DNA of 42,955 bases, taken from assembly GCA_964462945.1 (NCBI GenBank), contig CAYWZW010000047.1, forward strand, positions 1 to 42,955, given 5' to 3'. Below the pieces are notes generated by a model. The model saw only the letters and a list, made by a program, of their open reading frames with translations, searched no databases and was not told the DNA's origin. Of this stretch, positions 6,317 to 14,990 are shown piece after piece (position 1 is the stretch's first letter; each line of letters opens with the position of its first letter). Made by a program: the position numbers and the translations under genes. This stretch comes from GCA-020343675 sp964462945 (GTDB lineage: Bacteria > Planctomycetota > Phycisphaerae > Sedimentisphaerales > Anaerobacaceae).

Positions 6317-8920
6317 CTACTTCGTTGTTTCCCAGAGGATCAGGCCCATTTCGTAGGGGTTGACCAGATCCGGGTGTCGGGGCAAAACTCGTACCGCCAC
6401 GCCGTGCTGACCTGTTTTTCTGCAAGGCATTGAGCCGACAAACCAATGCTCGTTTCCCTGCTCGGCCGCCCGCTCATAAGCCATTCTCACAGCCGAGCCA
6501 TCCCGAATGTTTTCCCACGTATCCACAGGCCCATAATAAAGCTCAACGGAAACGTCGTTAGGGTTGGCTTTGCCCAGCTTAACCAACGCCCTAACCGACA
6601 ACTGAGAACCAACTTTGAGTTCGGGTTGTTTGGGGTTGAGCTGCTTGTTGCCGTCCCCGTTGTGAACTTCCATGATCACATCCTTGACGGCGAACTCGGT
6701 CCATGCCTCCCTGACGCTGGATTTCCAGCTCGAAAACGCCCTGGCTCTGGCGCAGGCCTCTGCCGTCAGAAATCGCCATTTTGACGCTGCCAGGTTGTAG
6801 AACCTTCGCGTGTATTCCGCCACCATTCTGTGCGTGTTGAATCGCGGTGCTATCCACTTGACTGAGTTCTTTACTCTGCGTATCCACGCCCGCGGCAGAT
6901 TGTCCGCGGATCGCGTATAAAACAGCGGAATGACTTCGTTTTCCAGCATATCGTAGATGGCCTGGGATTCCACCACATCCTGATAGTCGCTGTCCTCGTA
7001 GATCTCGCCGGCGCCGATCACCCAGCCGCCGCCGCGCGTATATCCCTCGCACCACCAGCCATCTGATGTGCTCATATTCAAGACGCCGTTGACCGCCGCC
7101 TTCATACCGCTTGTGCCGCTGGCCTCCATCGGTCTGCGAGGATTATTAAGCCAGACATCTACACCGCGGACCATGACCCGCGCGATATCGATGTCGTAGT
7201 CTTCCAGAAATACGATGCGCCGTCTGATACCCTGCTGACTGGCAAAATGAACAATCTGACGTATGATATCCTTGCCTTCGGTGTCTCTTGGATGCGCCTT
7301 GCCGGCGAAAATCACCTGCATGGGCCTGTCTTTGTCGGTGAGCAGCTTGGCGAGCCGCTGCGGATCTTTGAGCAGCAACTGACCCCTCTTATAGCTGGCG
7401 AACCTCCTGGCAAAACCGATGGTCAGGGCCTCGGGATCGAGAACTTCCTCGGCGTGATTCAGCTCGGTATGATACGTGCCTCGACGCTGCATCTGCGCCT
7501 TCAGGCGGTTGCGAGCGAAGACGATCAATTGTTCCTTACACCGTTGATGGATCCGCCAGAGTTCTTCGTCGGGGATTTGATCCATCGCCTCCCAAAGGGG
7601 CTTTTGCATGGCCTCATCAGCCCAGCTCGGGCCAAGATACTTCTCGTACAAGGAATCAATTTCGTCCGAGACCCAGTTCTTGATGTGGATGCCGTTCGTG
7701 ATGGATATGATGGGTATCTCATCATGTGGGACCCCGGGCCACAGGCTTCCCCATATCCCTCGTGAAATCCGGCCATGTAACTTGCTGACGCCGTTCGTAC
7801 AACTACTCAGCCGCAAGGCCAGCACCGGCATCTTGAATGGCTCGCTGTCGTCATCCGGAAGTATTCTGCCCAACGCCAGGAATCGCTTCCTGTTGATACC
7901 CAGCTTGGGAAAGTAACTGCCGAAATACTTGTCCATCAGCTCGACGCGAAATTCGTCAAGTCCTGCTTTCACCGGGGTATGTATCGTAAAAACATTGCCT
8001 GCCCTGGCCGCTTCGACAGCCTCGTCGAAAGTCATGCTCTGTTCGCTTCGCAATTCCCGAATTCGCTCCAACGCCATGAAGGCGGCGTGGCCTTCGTTCA
8101 TGTGGCAAACGGCCGGCGTGATGCCCATGGCCGAAAGTGCTTTGAAGCCGCCGATACCCAACATCATCTCCTGGCGAATTCGCAGCTCCCGGTCTCCACC
8201 GTACAGACTGCTGGTAATCATGCGATCTATCGGGGCGTTGGCGTGCACGTTCGTATCCAGCAGAAACAGCTTGACCCTCCCAATGGAAACTCGCCATATT
8301 TGAGCAATCACACACCTGCCTGGATATTCGACGCTGATGGTCAGCGGCCGACCACTCTCTTTGCGAACGAGCTCTATCGGCATGTTGTAGAAATCATTCT
8401 CAACATAGATCTCCTGCTGCCAGCCATCGATATTCAGATACTGGCGGAAATAGCCCTTCTGATACAGCAGACCGACCCCGACCAGTGGAACTCCAAGGTC
8501 GGAGGCGCTCTTCAGGTGGTCGCCGGCGAGAATTCCCAACCCGCCTGCGTAGATAGGCAGACACTCGTGGACTCCGAATTCAGCACTGAAGTAGGCAATC
8601 ACAGGTTCACTACACTTTGAACAGACAGACTCGTACCACGTCGGCCTTTCGAGGTAAGCCCGAAGTTTTTCGCCCGCTCGCTGCAGTTGACCCAGGAACC
8701 CCTGATTTTCGGCCAGCGCGTCCAGCTTGGCCTGCGAAACACTGCCAAGAAGCTTCACAGGATTATGGCCGCACGAGGACCACAAATTGCTGTCGATGCG
8801 AGTGAAGATCTCCACAAACTCGGAGTTCCATGACCAAAACATGTTCTTGGCAATAATCTCGAGGTCCTTTAAGGGTTCCGGCAGTGCCGGCAAGACTGTG
8901 AAACTGCGCACAGTTGGCAT
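6317..8920 (-). CDS. glgP: Alpha-glucan (glycogen/maltodextrin) phosphorylase
   Basis: Phosphorolysis of alpha-1,4-glucans to glucose-1-phosphate; GT35 family, the TIGR02094 'short bacterial' branch. The 867-residue chain opens with a DUF3417-type domain (about 1-105, with the NMFWSWN motif). It continues with the catalytic core: YFSAEFGVHECLPIYAGGLGILAGDHLK (about 115-140), CHMNEGHAA, SITNGIH, RFASYKRGQLL and the PLP-lysine region EASGTSGMKAAVNGVLNMS (about 610). The start at 8920 is supported by GGAGG 7 nt upstream; a frame-equivalent ATG at 8941 lacks a ribosome site. It is transcribed alone from the region downstream of the 6S-like RNA terminator; a possible weak promoter (TTGTCG-18-TTTAAG) lies near 8965-9000. 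Cytoplasmic; implies glycogen storage. Confidence 0.93.
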   Translation of the reverse strand: MPTVRSFTVLPALPEPLKDLEIIAKNMFWSWNSEFVEIFTRIDSNLWSSCGHNPVKLLGSVSQAKLDALAENQGFLGQLQRAGEKLRAYLERPTWYESVCSKCSEPVIAYFSAEFGVHECLPIYAGGLGILAGDHLKSASDLGVPLVGVGLLYQKGYFRQYLNIDGWQQEIYVENDFYNMPIELVRKESGRPLTISVEYPGRCVIAQIWRVSIGRVKLFLLDTNVHANAPIDRMITSSLYGGDRELRIRQEMMLGIGGFKALSAMGITPAVCHMNEGHAAFMALERIRELRSEQSMTFDEAVEAARAGNVFTIHTPVKAGLDEFRVELMDKYFGSYFPKLGINRKRFLALGRILPDDDSEPFKMPVLALRLSSCTNGVSKLHGRISRGIWGSLWPGVPHDEIPIISITNGIHIKNWVSDEIDSLYEKYLGPSWADEAMQKPLWEAMDQIPDEELWRIHQRCKEQLIVFARNRLKAQMQRRGTYHTELNHAEEVLDPEALTIGFARRFASYKRGQLLLKDPQRLAKLLTDKDRPMQVIFAGKAHPRDTEGKDIIRQIVHFASQQGIRRRIVFLEDYDIDIARVMVRGVDVWLNNPRRPMEASGTSGMKAAVNGVLNMSTSDGWWCEGYTRGGGWVIGAGEIYEDSDYQDVVESQAIYDMLENEVIPLFYTRSADNLPRAWIRRVKNSVKWIAPRFNTHRMVAEYTRRFYNLAASKWRFLTAEACARARAFSSWKSSVREAWTEFAVKDVIMEVHNGDGNKQLNPKQPELKVGSQLSVRALVKLGKANPNDVSVELYYGPVDTWENIRDGSAVRMAYERAAEQGNEHWFVGSMPCRKTGQHGVAVRVLPRHPDLVNPYEMGLILWETTK

Positions 8921-9087
8921 TCCTGGGCCTCCACAATGCAAATCTCTTAATAACGGACACTAAACGACTTAAACCACACATCAGTTGTAATCGACAAATC
9001 TAATCCATGGCTTAACCGCAAAAGACAAGCAACAGGCCGGCTCCAATGCTTTCATGCGTCCGATATTCCCGCCCCCTGCGAGAAAAC

Positions 9088-9117
9088 AAAAAAGGCCTGT
9101 ACAAACAGGCCTTTTTT
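9088..9117 (-). terminator. Terminator of the 6S-like RNA (bidirectional)
   Basis: GGCCTGT (9094-9100) pairs with ACAGGCC (9105-9111) around ACAA. It is flanked by six A on the left and six T on the right, so it works on either strand. On the minus strand it closes the ncRNA at 9122-9323 and insulates glgP. Confidence 0.9.
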
Positions 9118-9121
9118 ATTG

Positions 9122-9323
9122 GTTGCGCGCCCCCCTCCGCGAATGCCGTAGGAAAGCGTTCGATAAGAACCCATTACTTCCAAGTGGGCAATCGTTGCTT
9201 GTGTCCGAAAGTCCTATCGGGTAGGCATTTCCGATCCATCAAGGCCTGATTTCCCTGAGTACGGGTATCGGTTCTTTCAAACACCTACTTCCCATACGGG
9301 CACCGCAGGGGTTAGCCCGCAAC
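9122..9323 (-). ncRNA. ssrS: 6S-like RNA (rod-shaped ~200-nt transcript)
   Basis: No reading frame is supported here, but the minus strand gives one long self-complementary rod. GUUGCG at the 5' end pairs with CGCAAC at the 3' end. ACCCCU·GCG·GUGCC pairs with GGCAU·CGC·AGGGG, and GUA·GGGAA with UUCC·UAC. GUGUUUGA pairs with UCGAACGC, and AAGAACC with GGUUCUU. An apical hairpin (AUCGG/CCGAU) remains. It has its own promoter (9328-9356) whose predicted start coincides with the first paired base, and a strong terminator. Size, shape and isolation match 6S RNA, which sequesters sigma70 RNA polymerase. The family call rests on architecture, not on conserved bases I could verify. It lies downstream of pheT on the same strand. 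Confidence 0.6.
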
Positions 9324-9327
9324 ACTA

Positions 9328-9356
9328 CTTATACCAAATCACCGGACTAAAGTCAA
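9328..9356 (-). promoter_or_regulatory. Promoter of the 6S-like RNA
   Basis: Minus strand TTGACT (9351-9356), 17-bp spacer, TATAAG (9328-9333) preceded by an extended TGG. The predicted start (about 9321-9323) falls on the first base of the terminal helix. Confidence 0.85.
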
Positions 9357-9360
9357 TAAA

Positions 9361-9533
9361 TTAGCGGCGAATATTCAAAATCTTCAGCATCCATTCGCCT
9401 ACTGTTTTTTCGGCCGTTGGGCAGCTTTTCCTAAAGGGAAATTTGCACTTCAAGTCTAAATTTCCGTAGATCGGCTTCTCGATCGCGGCACAAGAGCAGA
9501 CGGTCTTGCGGCGATTTGACGATGCCGTAAAGA
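9361..9533 (-). other. Open stretch after pheT, no start codon; possible gene remnant
   Basis: On the minus strand, one frame stays open from inside the pheT end to TAA at 9361-9363. Its last ~45 codons read protein-like (for example CSCAAIEKPIYG, then CKFPFRKSCPTAE and EWMLKILNIRR) with several Cys. No ATG, GTG or TTG with a ribosome site opens it, and I recognise no family. It is either chance or a decayed small gene. Otherwise this gap, down to the ncRNA promoter, appears empty. Confidence 0.2.
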
Positions 9534-11549
9534 CTACGCTGTTCGCCGCTCCGCCGCGACGGAATCGCCGAGGCTCCGCACGATATCCCCTTCCAATCGG
9601 TCAACAGCTTCGTGCGTCAATGTTCCATCTTCGTCTCTGAAACACAGCGAGAGCGTCACACTTTTTTTGCCGGAGGGGACGCCTTTGCCCCGGTAGATGC
9701 CGACAAAGTGGATGCCTTCCAATTCACGCGAAGTCTTTGCATTGACCGCCTCGATGATATCGGCCCAGCGAATCCGCTCGTCCACGATGATGGAAAGGTC
9801 GCGCTGGATTGCAGGGAATCTCGCAATCGGCTTGACGTTGACCGGGCCGCGAGCCAGAGACAGAAGCGGCTCAAATTCTATCTCCGCGGCGCAGGCCGGG
9901 ACGTCCTTCAAGTCGAGCCTTTGTTTGACCCGTTGCGAAAGCACACCTGCGGTGCCAATCATTTGGGAGTTCACCTGGATACTGGCGCCGCTCTGCGCCC
10001 AGATCACGTCCGCAGGGGTGAAAACAACTTCCGCATCTCTGTCAATATTGTCGATCAATCCTTCAACCACACCGCGGAGATCTCTGAAATCGCTGTCACA
10101 GACCAGGCCAAGTTTGGCCTTCTGAATCGGCAGCTTGCCGCCCTGCTCAGTTCCCGGCACGAACGTATCAGCGATCTCAAATAGTCTGCACGGCACGTTC
10201 TTGGCATTCAAGTTCGTTTTCAGAACGCCAAGCAGCGAACCGATCAGAGTTTGACGAAGCAAATTTGCATTTTTCCTCGATTCGTCTCTGACGGTCAGAT
10301 GCTGTGCACCAGCCTCGACAAAAAGGCCCGCAGCGGAATCCTCGACAAAGCTTACTGTCACCGCCTCGTAGAAGCCGCGACTGTTGAGGTACGTTCCGAT
10401 CGTCTGGCCAAGCCTCTGGCGACAATCCACCGGCACCACTTCGATTTTGATCTTTCGCTCCGTAGGCACGTGCTGGTACCCGTGAACGCGCGCAACCTCT
10501 TCAATCAAATCCACCTCACGGTAAACGTCGTTGCGCCACGAGGGCGCAGAACAACTTATTGAAGCGCCTTCCATTTTTGGTTGAAAACCCAGCGCCGAGA
10601 GGATTCCCATTGCTCTGTCGGGAGGAACCTCGATACCCAGCAGCTTGTTCAATCGTGACAGTCGCAGCGTCACTTCTTTCTTTGCCGGTTTCCTGGGATA
10701 GATGTCCACGACGCCTTTGGCCACCCCGCCGCCCGCGACTTGCGTGATCAACTGGGCGGTGCGTTTAGAAGCCCAATCCACCATTTGAATATCGACAGAG
10801 CGCTCGAATCGAAAAGATGCCTCCGAAGGCAGACAGAGCCTGCGAGACGTTGTGCGGACACTCACCGGGTCAAAGTGAGCGTCTTCCAGAAGAATGGCTG
10901 TCGTCGCTTCACTGACTTCCGTCTCCAGCCCTCCCATCACCCCGGCTATAGCCACGGGGCGCCGGGCATCCGCAATAATGAGCATATCAGCACTCAGATT
11001 ACATTGCGTGCCGTCGATGCTGACGATGCGTTCTCCTGCAATCGCCCTTCTGACGATGATCTTGCCTTGGGCTATCCTGGCGTAATCGAAGGCGTGCGGG
11101 GGCTGGCCTGTCTCCATCATCGCGTAGTTGGTCGCGTCAACCACGTTATTAACGCTGCGCAACCCCACGGCCTCCAGCCGCTTTCGAAGCCAATCCACAG
11201 AGGGAGCAACTTTGACCGCCTCAATAACGCGGGCCGTATATCGCCCGCACAAATCCGGCTCATCTATCCGAACGTCGGCAAATTCCGTAACATCCTTATC
11301 TGACTCGATCAACTCGGCCTTCGGCGCTCTTAATTCTGCGCCCGTTGCCACTGCCAGCTCGCGGGCGATGCCGATGTAACCCAGGCAGTCACCGCGGTTG
11401 CTTGTCACCTCAACGTCGATCACAGCATCATCGCCGCGATGTTCTATCCCTTCACAAGGGAGGCCCAGATCGCTTAAAACCCCGGCGATTTGGTCGGCAG
11501 ATAGGCTGGTCTGGATATAATCATTTAACCAGCTCAACAAGATTTTCAT
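9534..11549 (-). CDS. pheT: Phenylalanyl-tRNA synthetase beta subunit, short form
   Basis: Charges tRNA-Phe together with PheS (not in this window). At 671 residues it is ~120 shorter than the common bacterial form. After the N-terminal MKILLSWLNDYIQ and LGLPCEGIE it passes straight to the B1 core (VIDVEVTSNRGDCLGYIGIARELA), skipping the OB-fold tRNA-binding (EMAP-like) insertion. The B3/B4 region (VNNVVDATNYAMMETGQPPHAFD; about 130-160), the B5 domain, the catalytic-like core and the C-terminal FDX-ACB anticodon-binding domain (about 580-665, RFPAIQRDLSIIVDERI) are all present. The start ATG at 11549 has only a weak ribosome site. The leader from its predicted promoter is ~40 nt, too short for a T-box. 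Confidence 0.93.
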   Translation of the reverse strand: MKILLSWLNDYIQTSLSADQIAGVLSDLGLPCEGIEHRGDDAVIDVEVTSNRGDCLGYIGIARELAVATGAELRAPKAELIESDKDVTEFADVRIDEPDLCGRYTARVIEAVKVAPSVDWLRKRLEAVGLRSVNNVVDATNYAMMETGQPPHAFDYARIAQGKIIVRRAIAGERIVSIDGTQCNLSADMLIIADARRPVAIAGVMGGLETEVSEATTAILLEDAHFDPVSVRTTSRRLCLPSEASFRFERSVDIQMVDWASKRTAQLITQVAGGGVAKGVVDIYPRKPAKKEVTLRLSRLNKLLGIEVPPDRAMGILSALGFQPKMEGASISCSAPSWRNDVYREVDLIEEVARVHGYQHVPTERKIKIEVVPVDCRQRLGQTIGTYLNSRGFYEAVTVSFVEDSAAGLFVEAGAQHLTVRDESRKNANLLRQTLIGSLLGVLKTNLNAKNVPCRLFEIADTFVPGTEQGGKLPIQKAKLGLVCDSDFRDLRGVVEGLIDNIDRDAEVVFTPADVIWAQSGASIQVNSQMIGTAGVLSQRVKQRLDLKDVPACAAEIEFEPLLSLARGPVNVKPIARFPAIQRDLSIIVDERIRWADIIEAVNAKTSRELEGIHFVGIYRGKGVPSGKKSVTLSLCFRDEDGTLTHEAVDRLEGDIVRSLGDSVAAERRTA

Positions 11550-11591
11550 AATGAAGACACCGTAAAAAACAGAACCCGAAATTTGACAATA

Positions 11592-11619
11592 ACTTAACTT
11601 CGAGGGTTACTGCTGTCAA
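11592..11619 (-). promoter_or_regulatory. Probable pheT promoter
   Basis: Minus strand TTGACA (11614-11619, perfect -35), 16-bp spacer, TTAAGT (11592-11597, weak -10). It lies between the end of the ATPase gene and pheT, so pheT need not be co-transcribed with the ATPase. Confidence 0.5.
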
Positions 11620-11698
11620 TGATTTTGAACTGCTGCCGCGGTTTTCTGCAAGAGCGGCAAAGTCGAAGGAATCTATGGAGCCGTCTTTGCTGATGTTT

Positions 11699-14600
11699 TC
11701 AGGAATACCGCCGGCAGCGTAGTCTCTTCCTGAGTTCCTCTGCTAAGAAGATTAACAGTGCAAAGATAAACAGGATTCCCCAGTCGGCCCAGCCGACGCC
11801 GGTGGTTTGGAATACATCCTGGAGGAATGGCGTGTAGATTATCGTCGAGGCAAAAATAAGTTCAAAAACAATGCCCCCCCAAATAAGTTTATTACTGAAG
11901 AACCCGAGTTTAAAGACGGAATGCCTGTCACTGCGGCAGGCAAAAACATTGGCGACCTGCATCACAACGATGCCAAGAAAAACCATAGTGATGGCTTTCA
12001 AGTGCAACGGATTGGCAAATGTCGTATCATCAGGTTCCAATGGCATTCCCGGTCTCCAGCCGCCTTGATACAGAACAAAATAGTAAACGACTAAAACAGA
12101 GACAGCTTCGAGCAGTCCAAGAAAGATATAACCGCGGAAAAGAACTACTTTATCAATGACCCCTTTTTTCTTTGGTCTTGGAGGTAAATTCATAACACCC
12201 GGCTCCGGTTTTTCGATACCCAGAGCAAGAGCCGGCAGGATTTCCGTGCCGAGGTCAATTGCCAGAATCTGCATAACGGTAATAGGAACCGGATTTTTTA
12301 AAATGACGTAAAAGATGTAAGGTATCGCTTCAGGGACAAGATGCGCAAAAATATAGGTAATGAATTTCCTTATGTTGTCAAATACGGCACGTCCTTCCTC
12401 AATAGCTGCGACAATACTGGCGAAATTGTCGTCTATCAGAACCATTTCTGCCGCTGCTTTTGCCACATCTGTTCCGCGCAAGCCCATAGCTACGCCGATA
12501 TCCGCCCGTTTAAGTGCAGGCGCATCGTTAACGCCGTCGCCCGTAACGGCAACTATATCGCCCAGCTCCTTGAAGGCGTTTACAACTCTTAATTTATGCT
12601 CAGGATTGACCCTTGCGAAAATTACCTCTTTTTTAACAATTTTATCTTTTAACTGTTCATCGGTTAAGTCGGCAAGTTCCATTCCAGTTATAACTTCAGG
12701 GTTATCTGAGGAAACAATTCCTACTTGTTTTGCGATCGACATCGCGGTTATCTGATAATCGCCCGTAATCATAACGACTCTTATACCCGCCTTTCTGCAG
12801 ACGGAGACGGCGTCTCTTACTTCCGGACGAGGCGGGTCATACATACCGGTAATGCCGATGAAAATTAAATCTTTTTCCACCTTTTCCGCCGAAACATCCG
12901 GAAGCTCCTGGGCCTCGAAAGGACGGTAAGCCATACCGAGAACTCTAAGGCCATCTTTGGCAAAATCGTCTAACTGCGAGATGATTTCTGTTTTTTTTGA
13001 ATGCGTCAACTCTACGCTTTTCTTATCGAGAACGATTTTGGTTGAAAGCTCCAGAATTTCTTTTGGCGCTCCTTTGACAAACACGCACAAACCGCTGCCA
13101 GAGAGCTTATTTATACTGCTCATTCTTTTGCGGACTGATTCGAATGGAAATCGTTTTTGAACAGGACAATCCCGTCGCTGCCGTTCATAATCGAAACCAG
13201 CTTTTTGAACCAGCGTCAGCAGAGCACCTTCCGTAGGGTCGCCGAGGATACTCCAGTAGTTCTGCATATCCGATGGAGGAACAAGTTTGGCGGTATTACA
13301 TAAAACTGCGGTGCGGAACAAAAGGTCGAAATTATCATTCGTAAAGGCATCTGCCGGAAGCGGCTTGTCCTGAAAACTGAATGAACCTTTTGGCTCATAT
13401 CCACTCCCGGTCACTTCAATTATTTTATCGTTAACCCATATCTTCTTGACGCTCATCTGGTTTGTCGTAAGCGTACCGGTTTTGTCCGTACAGATGACAC
13501 TTGTACAACCGAGAGTTTCTATGGAAGAAAGTTTCTTAATTAAAGCGTGTTTCTTTGCCATTCTCTGAACGGCCATAGCGAGAGCCAGTGTAAGCGTAGG
13601 CATAAGACCCTGCGGAACATTAGCCAGAATAATGCCTATTGCAAACATGGCCGCAGCAACAAAGGTCATTTTGGTGAAGACCATGCCCACTAATAAGAAA
13701 ACGATCCCCATAACAACCGATATGGCGGCAATCAGCTTACTGATGCGATTTACCTCCTTTTGCAGCGGGCTTAATTCTTCTTTAACGGTCTGCGTCAGGT
13801 AGGCGATTTTGCCTATTTCCGTAGCCATACCCGTTGCAATGACCACAGCTTTTCCCATCCCGCTGGCCACACTCGTTCCCGCGAAAATCAAGTTAGGCAT
13901 TTCAAGCCAGAGGAAACCTTTGCTGTCCTGGAAGCCTTCCGCCATTTTATGAGAAAGCTTGGATTCGCCGGAAAAAGCGCTGTTATTTACGCGCAGCTCC
14001 TGAGCTTCTATTAATCTTGCATCGGCAGGGATATTATCTCCTTCCTCAATGATAATAATATCGCCGGGGACAATATCGCCGGCTGGTACTTTTGTTTCAG
14101 CGCCATCCCTGATTACCCGTGTGTAGGAAGGAATCAGCTTTTTTAATGCGTCGATTGCTTTTTCCGCCTTGAATTCCTGCCAGAAACTGAAGATCGCATT
14201 AATGAAGACTACCCCCAGACACGCCCATCCTGCCTCCGGCATATCTGCCCAGAAAGAAAGGCCGCTGCCGACCCACATCAGGACAGCCAGAAGGTTGGTA
14301 AAATTATAAACAAACCGCAGGATAAGCGGAGTTTTTCTTATGGCTTTCAGTCTGTTGTGGCCGTATGCTTCGAGCCGTTCTTGAGCTGATGTCTCAGTTA
14401 TACCGTTATCGGCAGTTTCGAGTTCAAGATAGATATCTTCTCGGCTCAAAGAAAGAAACCTTTCTTTTTCGATTTCTCCTTTTTTCAGGGCGTGAAAAAG
14501 TTCATCGTCGTTTGAGCACCGCATCAACTGTCCGATGAGTACTTTATCATTCAAAATCGTGGCGATCTGCGAAAGAATCTTCACGTGTAAACCGCTTTCA

Positions 14601-14923
14601 AGAAGCGGCGTCAGAAAAAGCACAATAAGATGAACGGCATCGCCGTCGATAGAAGCAAAGTCTATACCTCTCTTGGAGAGCCCTACAAAAAGAACGGCCT
14701 CTTTGAGGTCTTTAATTCTGGCGTGAGGTATGGCAATACCATTACCGATTCCGGTCGAGCCTTGCTTTTCCCGTTCGAGTATCCGTTCGAGAATTTCCCT
14801 GTTGTTTTTAATCTTTTTGCAGACGCTGATTTGGTCCACGATTTCAGAAAGAACTTCGTTTTTTGTGTGCGATTTCAGATGCGCCTGAACCAGAGGCCGG
14901 CTTGCAAAATCAGATACTTTCAT
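11699..14923 (-). CDS. PTS EIIA domain fused to a Na+/K+-ATPase-like P-type cation pump
   Basis: A 1074-residue fusion. Residues ~1-150 are a PTS_EIIA_2 domain with the phospho-acceptor His67 in GIAIPHARI. From ~165 on is a complete P-type ATPase: N-terminal cation-ATPase motif (AQERLEAYGHNRL), actuator FSGES, phosphorylation site DKTGTLT with Asp480, nucleotide domain KGAPKE, hinge TGDGVNDAPALKRADIGVAMG and a six-helix C-terminal part. The TM6 segment IDLGTEILPALALGIEKPE (Asp890, Glu894) and the TM4 segment ANVPQGLMPTLTLALAMA resemble the P2C (Na+/K+, H+/K+) group more than Ca2+ pumps, but the usual TM4 Glu of PEGL is Gln438. The start at 14923 has AAGGA 7 nt upstream; a longer frame to 14947 runs into the terminator. 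Expression is very likely controlled by the c-di-AMP riboswitch upstream. The ion transported is inferred, not shown. Confidence 0.93.
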   Translation of the reverse strand: MKVSDFASRPLVQAHLKSHTKNEVLSEIVDQISVCKKIKNNREILERILEREKQGSTGIGNGIAIPHARIKDLKEAVLFVGLSKRGIDFASIDGDAVHLIVLFLTPLLESGLHVKILSQIATILNDKVLIGQLMRCSNDDELFHALKKGEIEKERFLSLSREDIYLELETADNGITETSAQERLEAYGHNRLKAIRKTPLILRFVYNFTNLLAVLMWVGSGLSFWADMPEAGWACLGVVFINAIFSFWQEFKAEKAIDALKKLIPSYTRVIRDGAETKVPAGDIVPGDIIIIEEGDNIPADARLIEAQELRVNNSAFSGESKLSHKMAEGFQDSKGFLWLEMPNLIFAGTSVASGMGKAVVIATGMATEIGKIAYLTQTVKEELSPLQKEVNRISKLIAAISVVMGIVFLLVGMVFTKMTFVAAAMFAIGIILANVPQGLMPTLTLALAMAVQRMAKKHALIKKLSSIETLGCTSVICTDKTGTLTTNQMSVKKIWVNDKIIEVTGSGYEPKGSFSFQDKPLPADAFTNDNFDLLFRTAVLCNTAKLVPPSDMQNYWSILGDPTEGALLTLVQKAGFDYERQRRDCPVQKRFPFESVRKRMSSINKLSGSGLCVFVKGAPKEILELSTKIVLDKKSVELTHSKKTEIISQLDDFAKDGLRVLGMAYRPFEAQELPDVSAEKVEKDLIFIGITGMYDPPRPEVRDAVSVCRKAGIRVVMITGDYQITAMSIAKQVGIVSSDNPEVITGMELADLTDEQLKDKIVKKEVIFARVNPEHKLRVVNAFKELGDIVAVTGDGVNDAPALKRADIGVAMGLRGTDVAKAAAEMVLIDDNFASIVAAIEEGRAVFDNIRKFITYIFAHLVPEAIPYIFYVILKNPVPITVMQILAIDLGTEILPALALGIEKPEPGVMNLPPRPKKKGVIDKVVLFRGYIFLGLLEAVSVLVVYYFVLYQGGWRPGMPLEPDDTTFANPLHLKAITMVFLGIVVMQVANVFACRSDRHSVFKLGFFSNKLIWGGIVFELIFASTIIYTPFLQDVFQTTGVGWADWGILFIFALLIFLAEELRKRLRCRRYS

Positions 14924-14953
14924 ATTAATTCCTTTACCCGTGGGCAAAGGGGC

Positions 14954-14981
14954 GCAATAAAAAACTGCCGGGCGGCAGTTT
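14954..14981 (-). terminator. Riboswitch expression-platform terminator
   Basis: Minus strand AAACTGCC pairs with GGCAGTTT around GCCC, followed by TTTTTTATT. It sits between the c-di-AMP aptamer and the ribosome site of the EIIA-ATPase gene, as expected for a ligand-controlled premature terminator. Confidence 0.88.
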
Positions 14982-14990
14982 CTTGCTCTT

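Noticed and set aside
8921..8941. Alternative glgP start seven codons upstream
   Set aside because: No ribosome site precedes ATG 8941, whereas GGAGG lies 7 nt before ATG 8920.
11550..11640. T-box or other leader for pheT
   Set aside because: The leader from the predicted promoter is ~40 nt, with no specifier loop or terminator.
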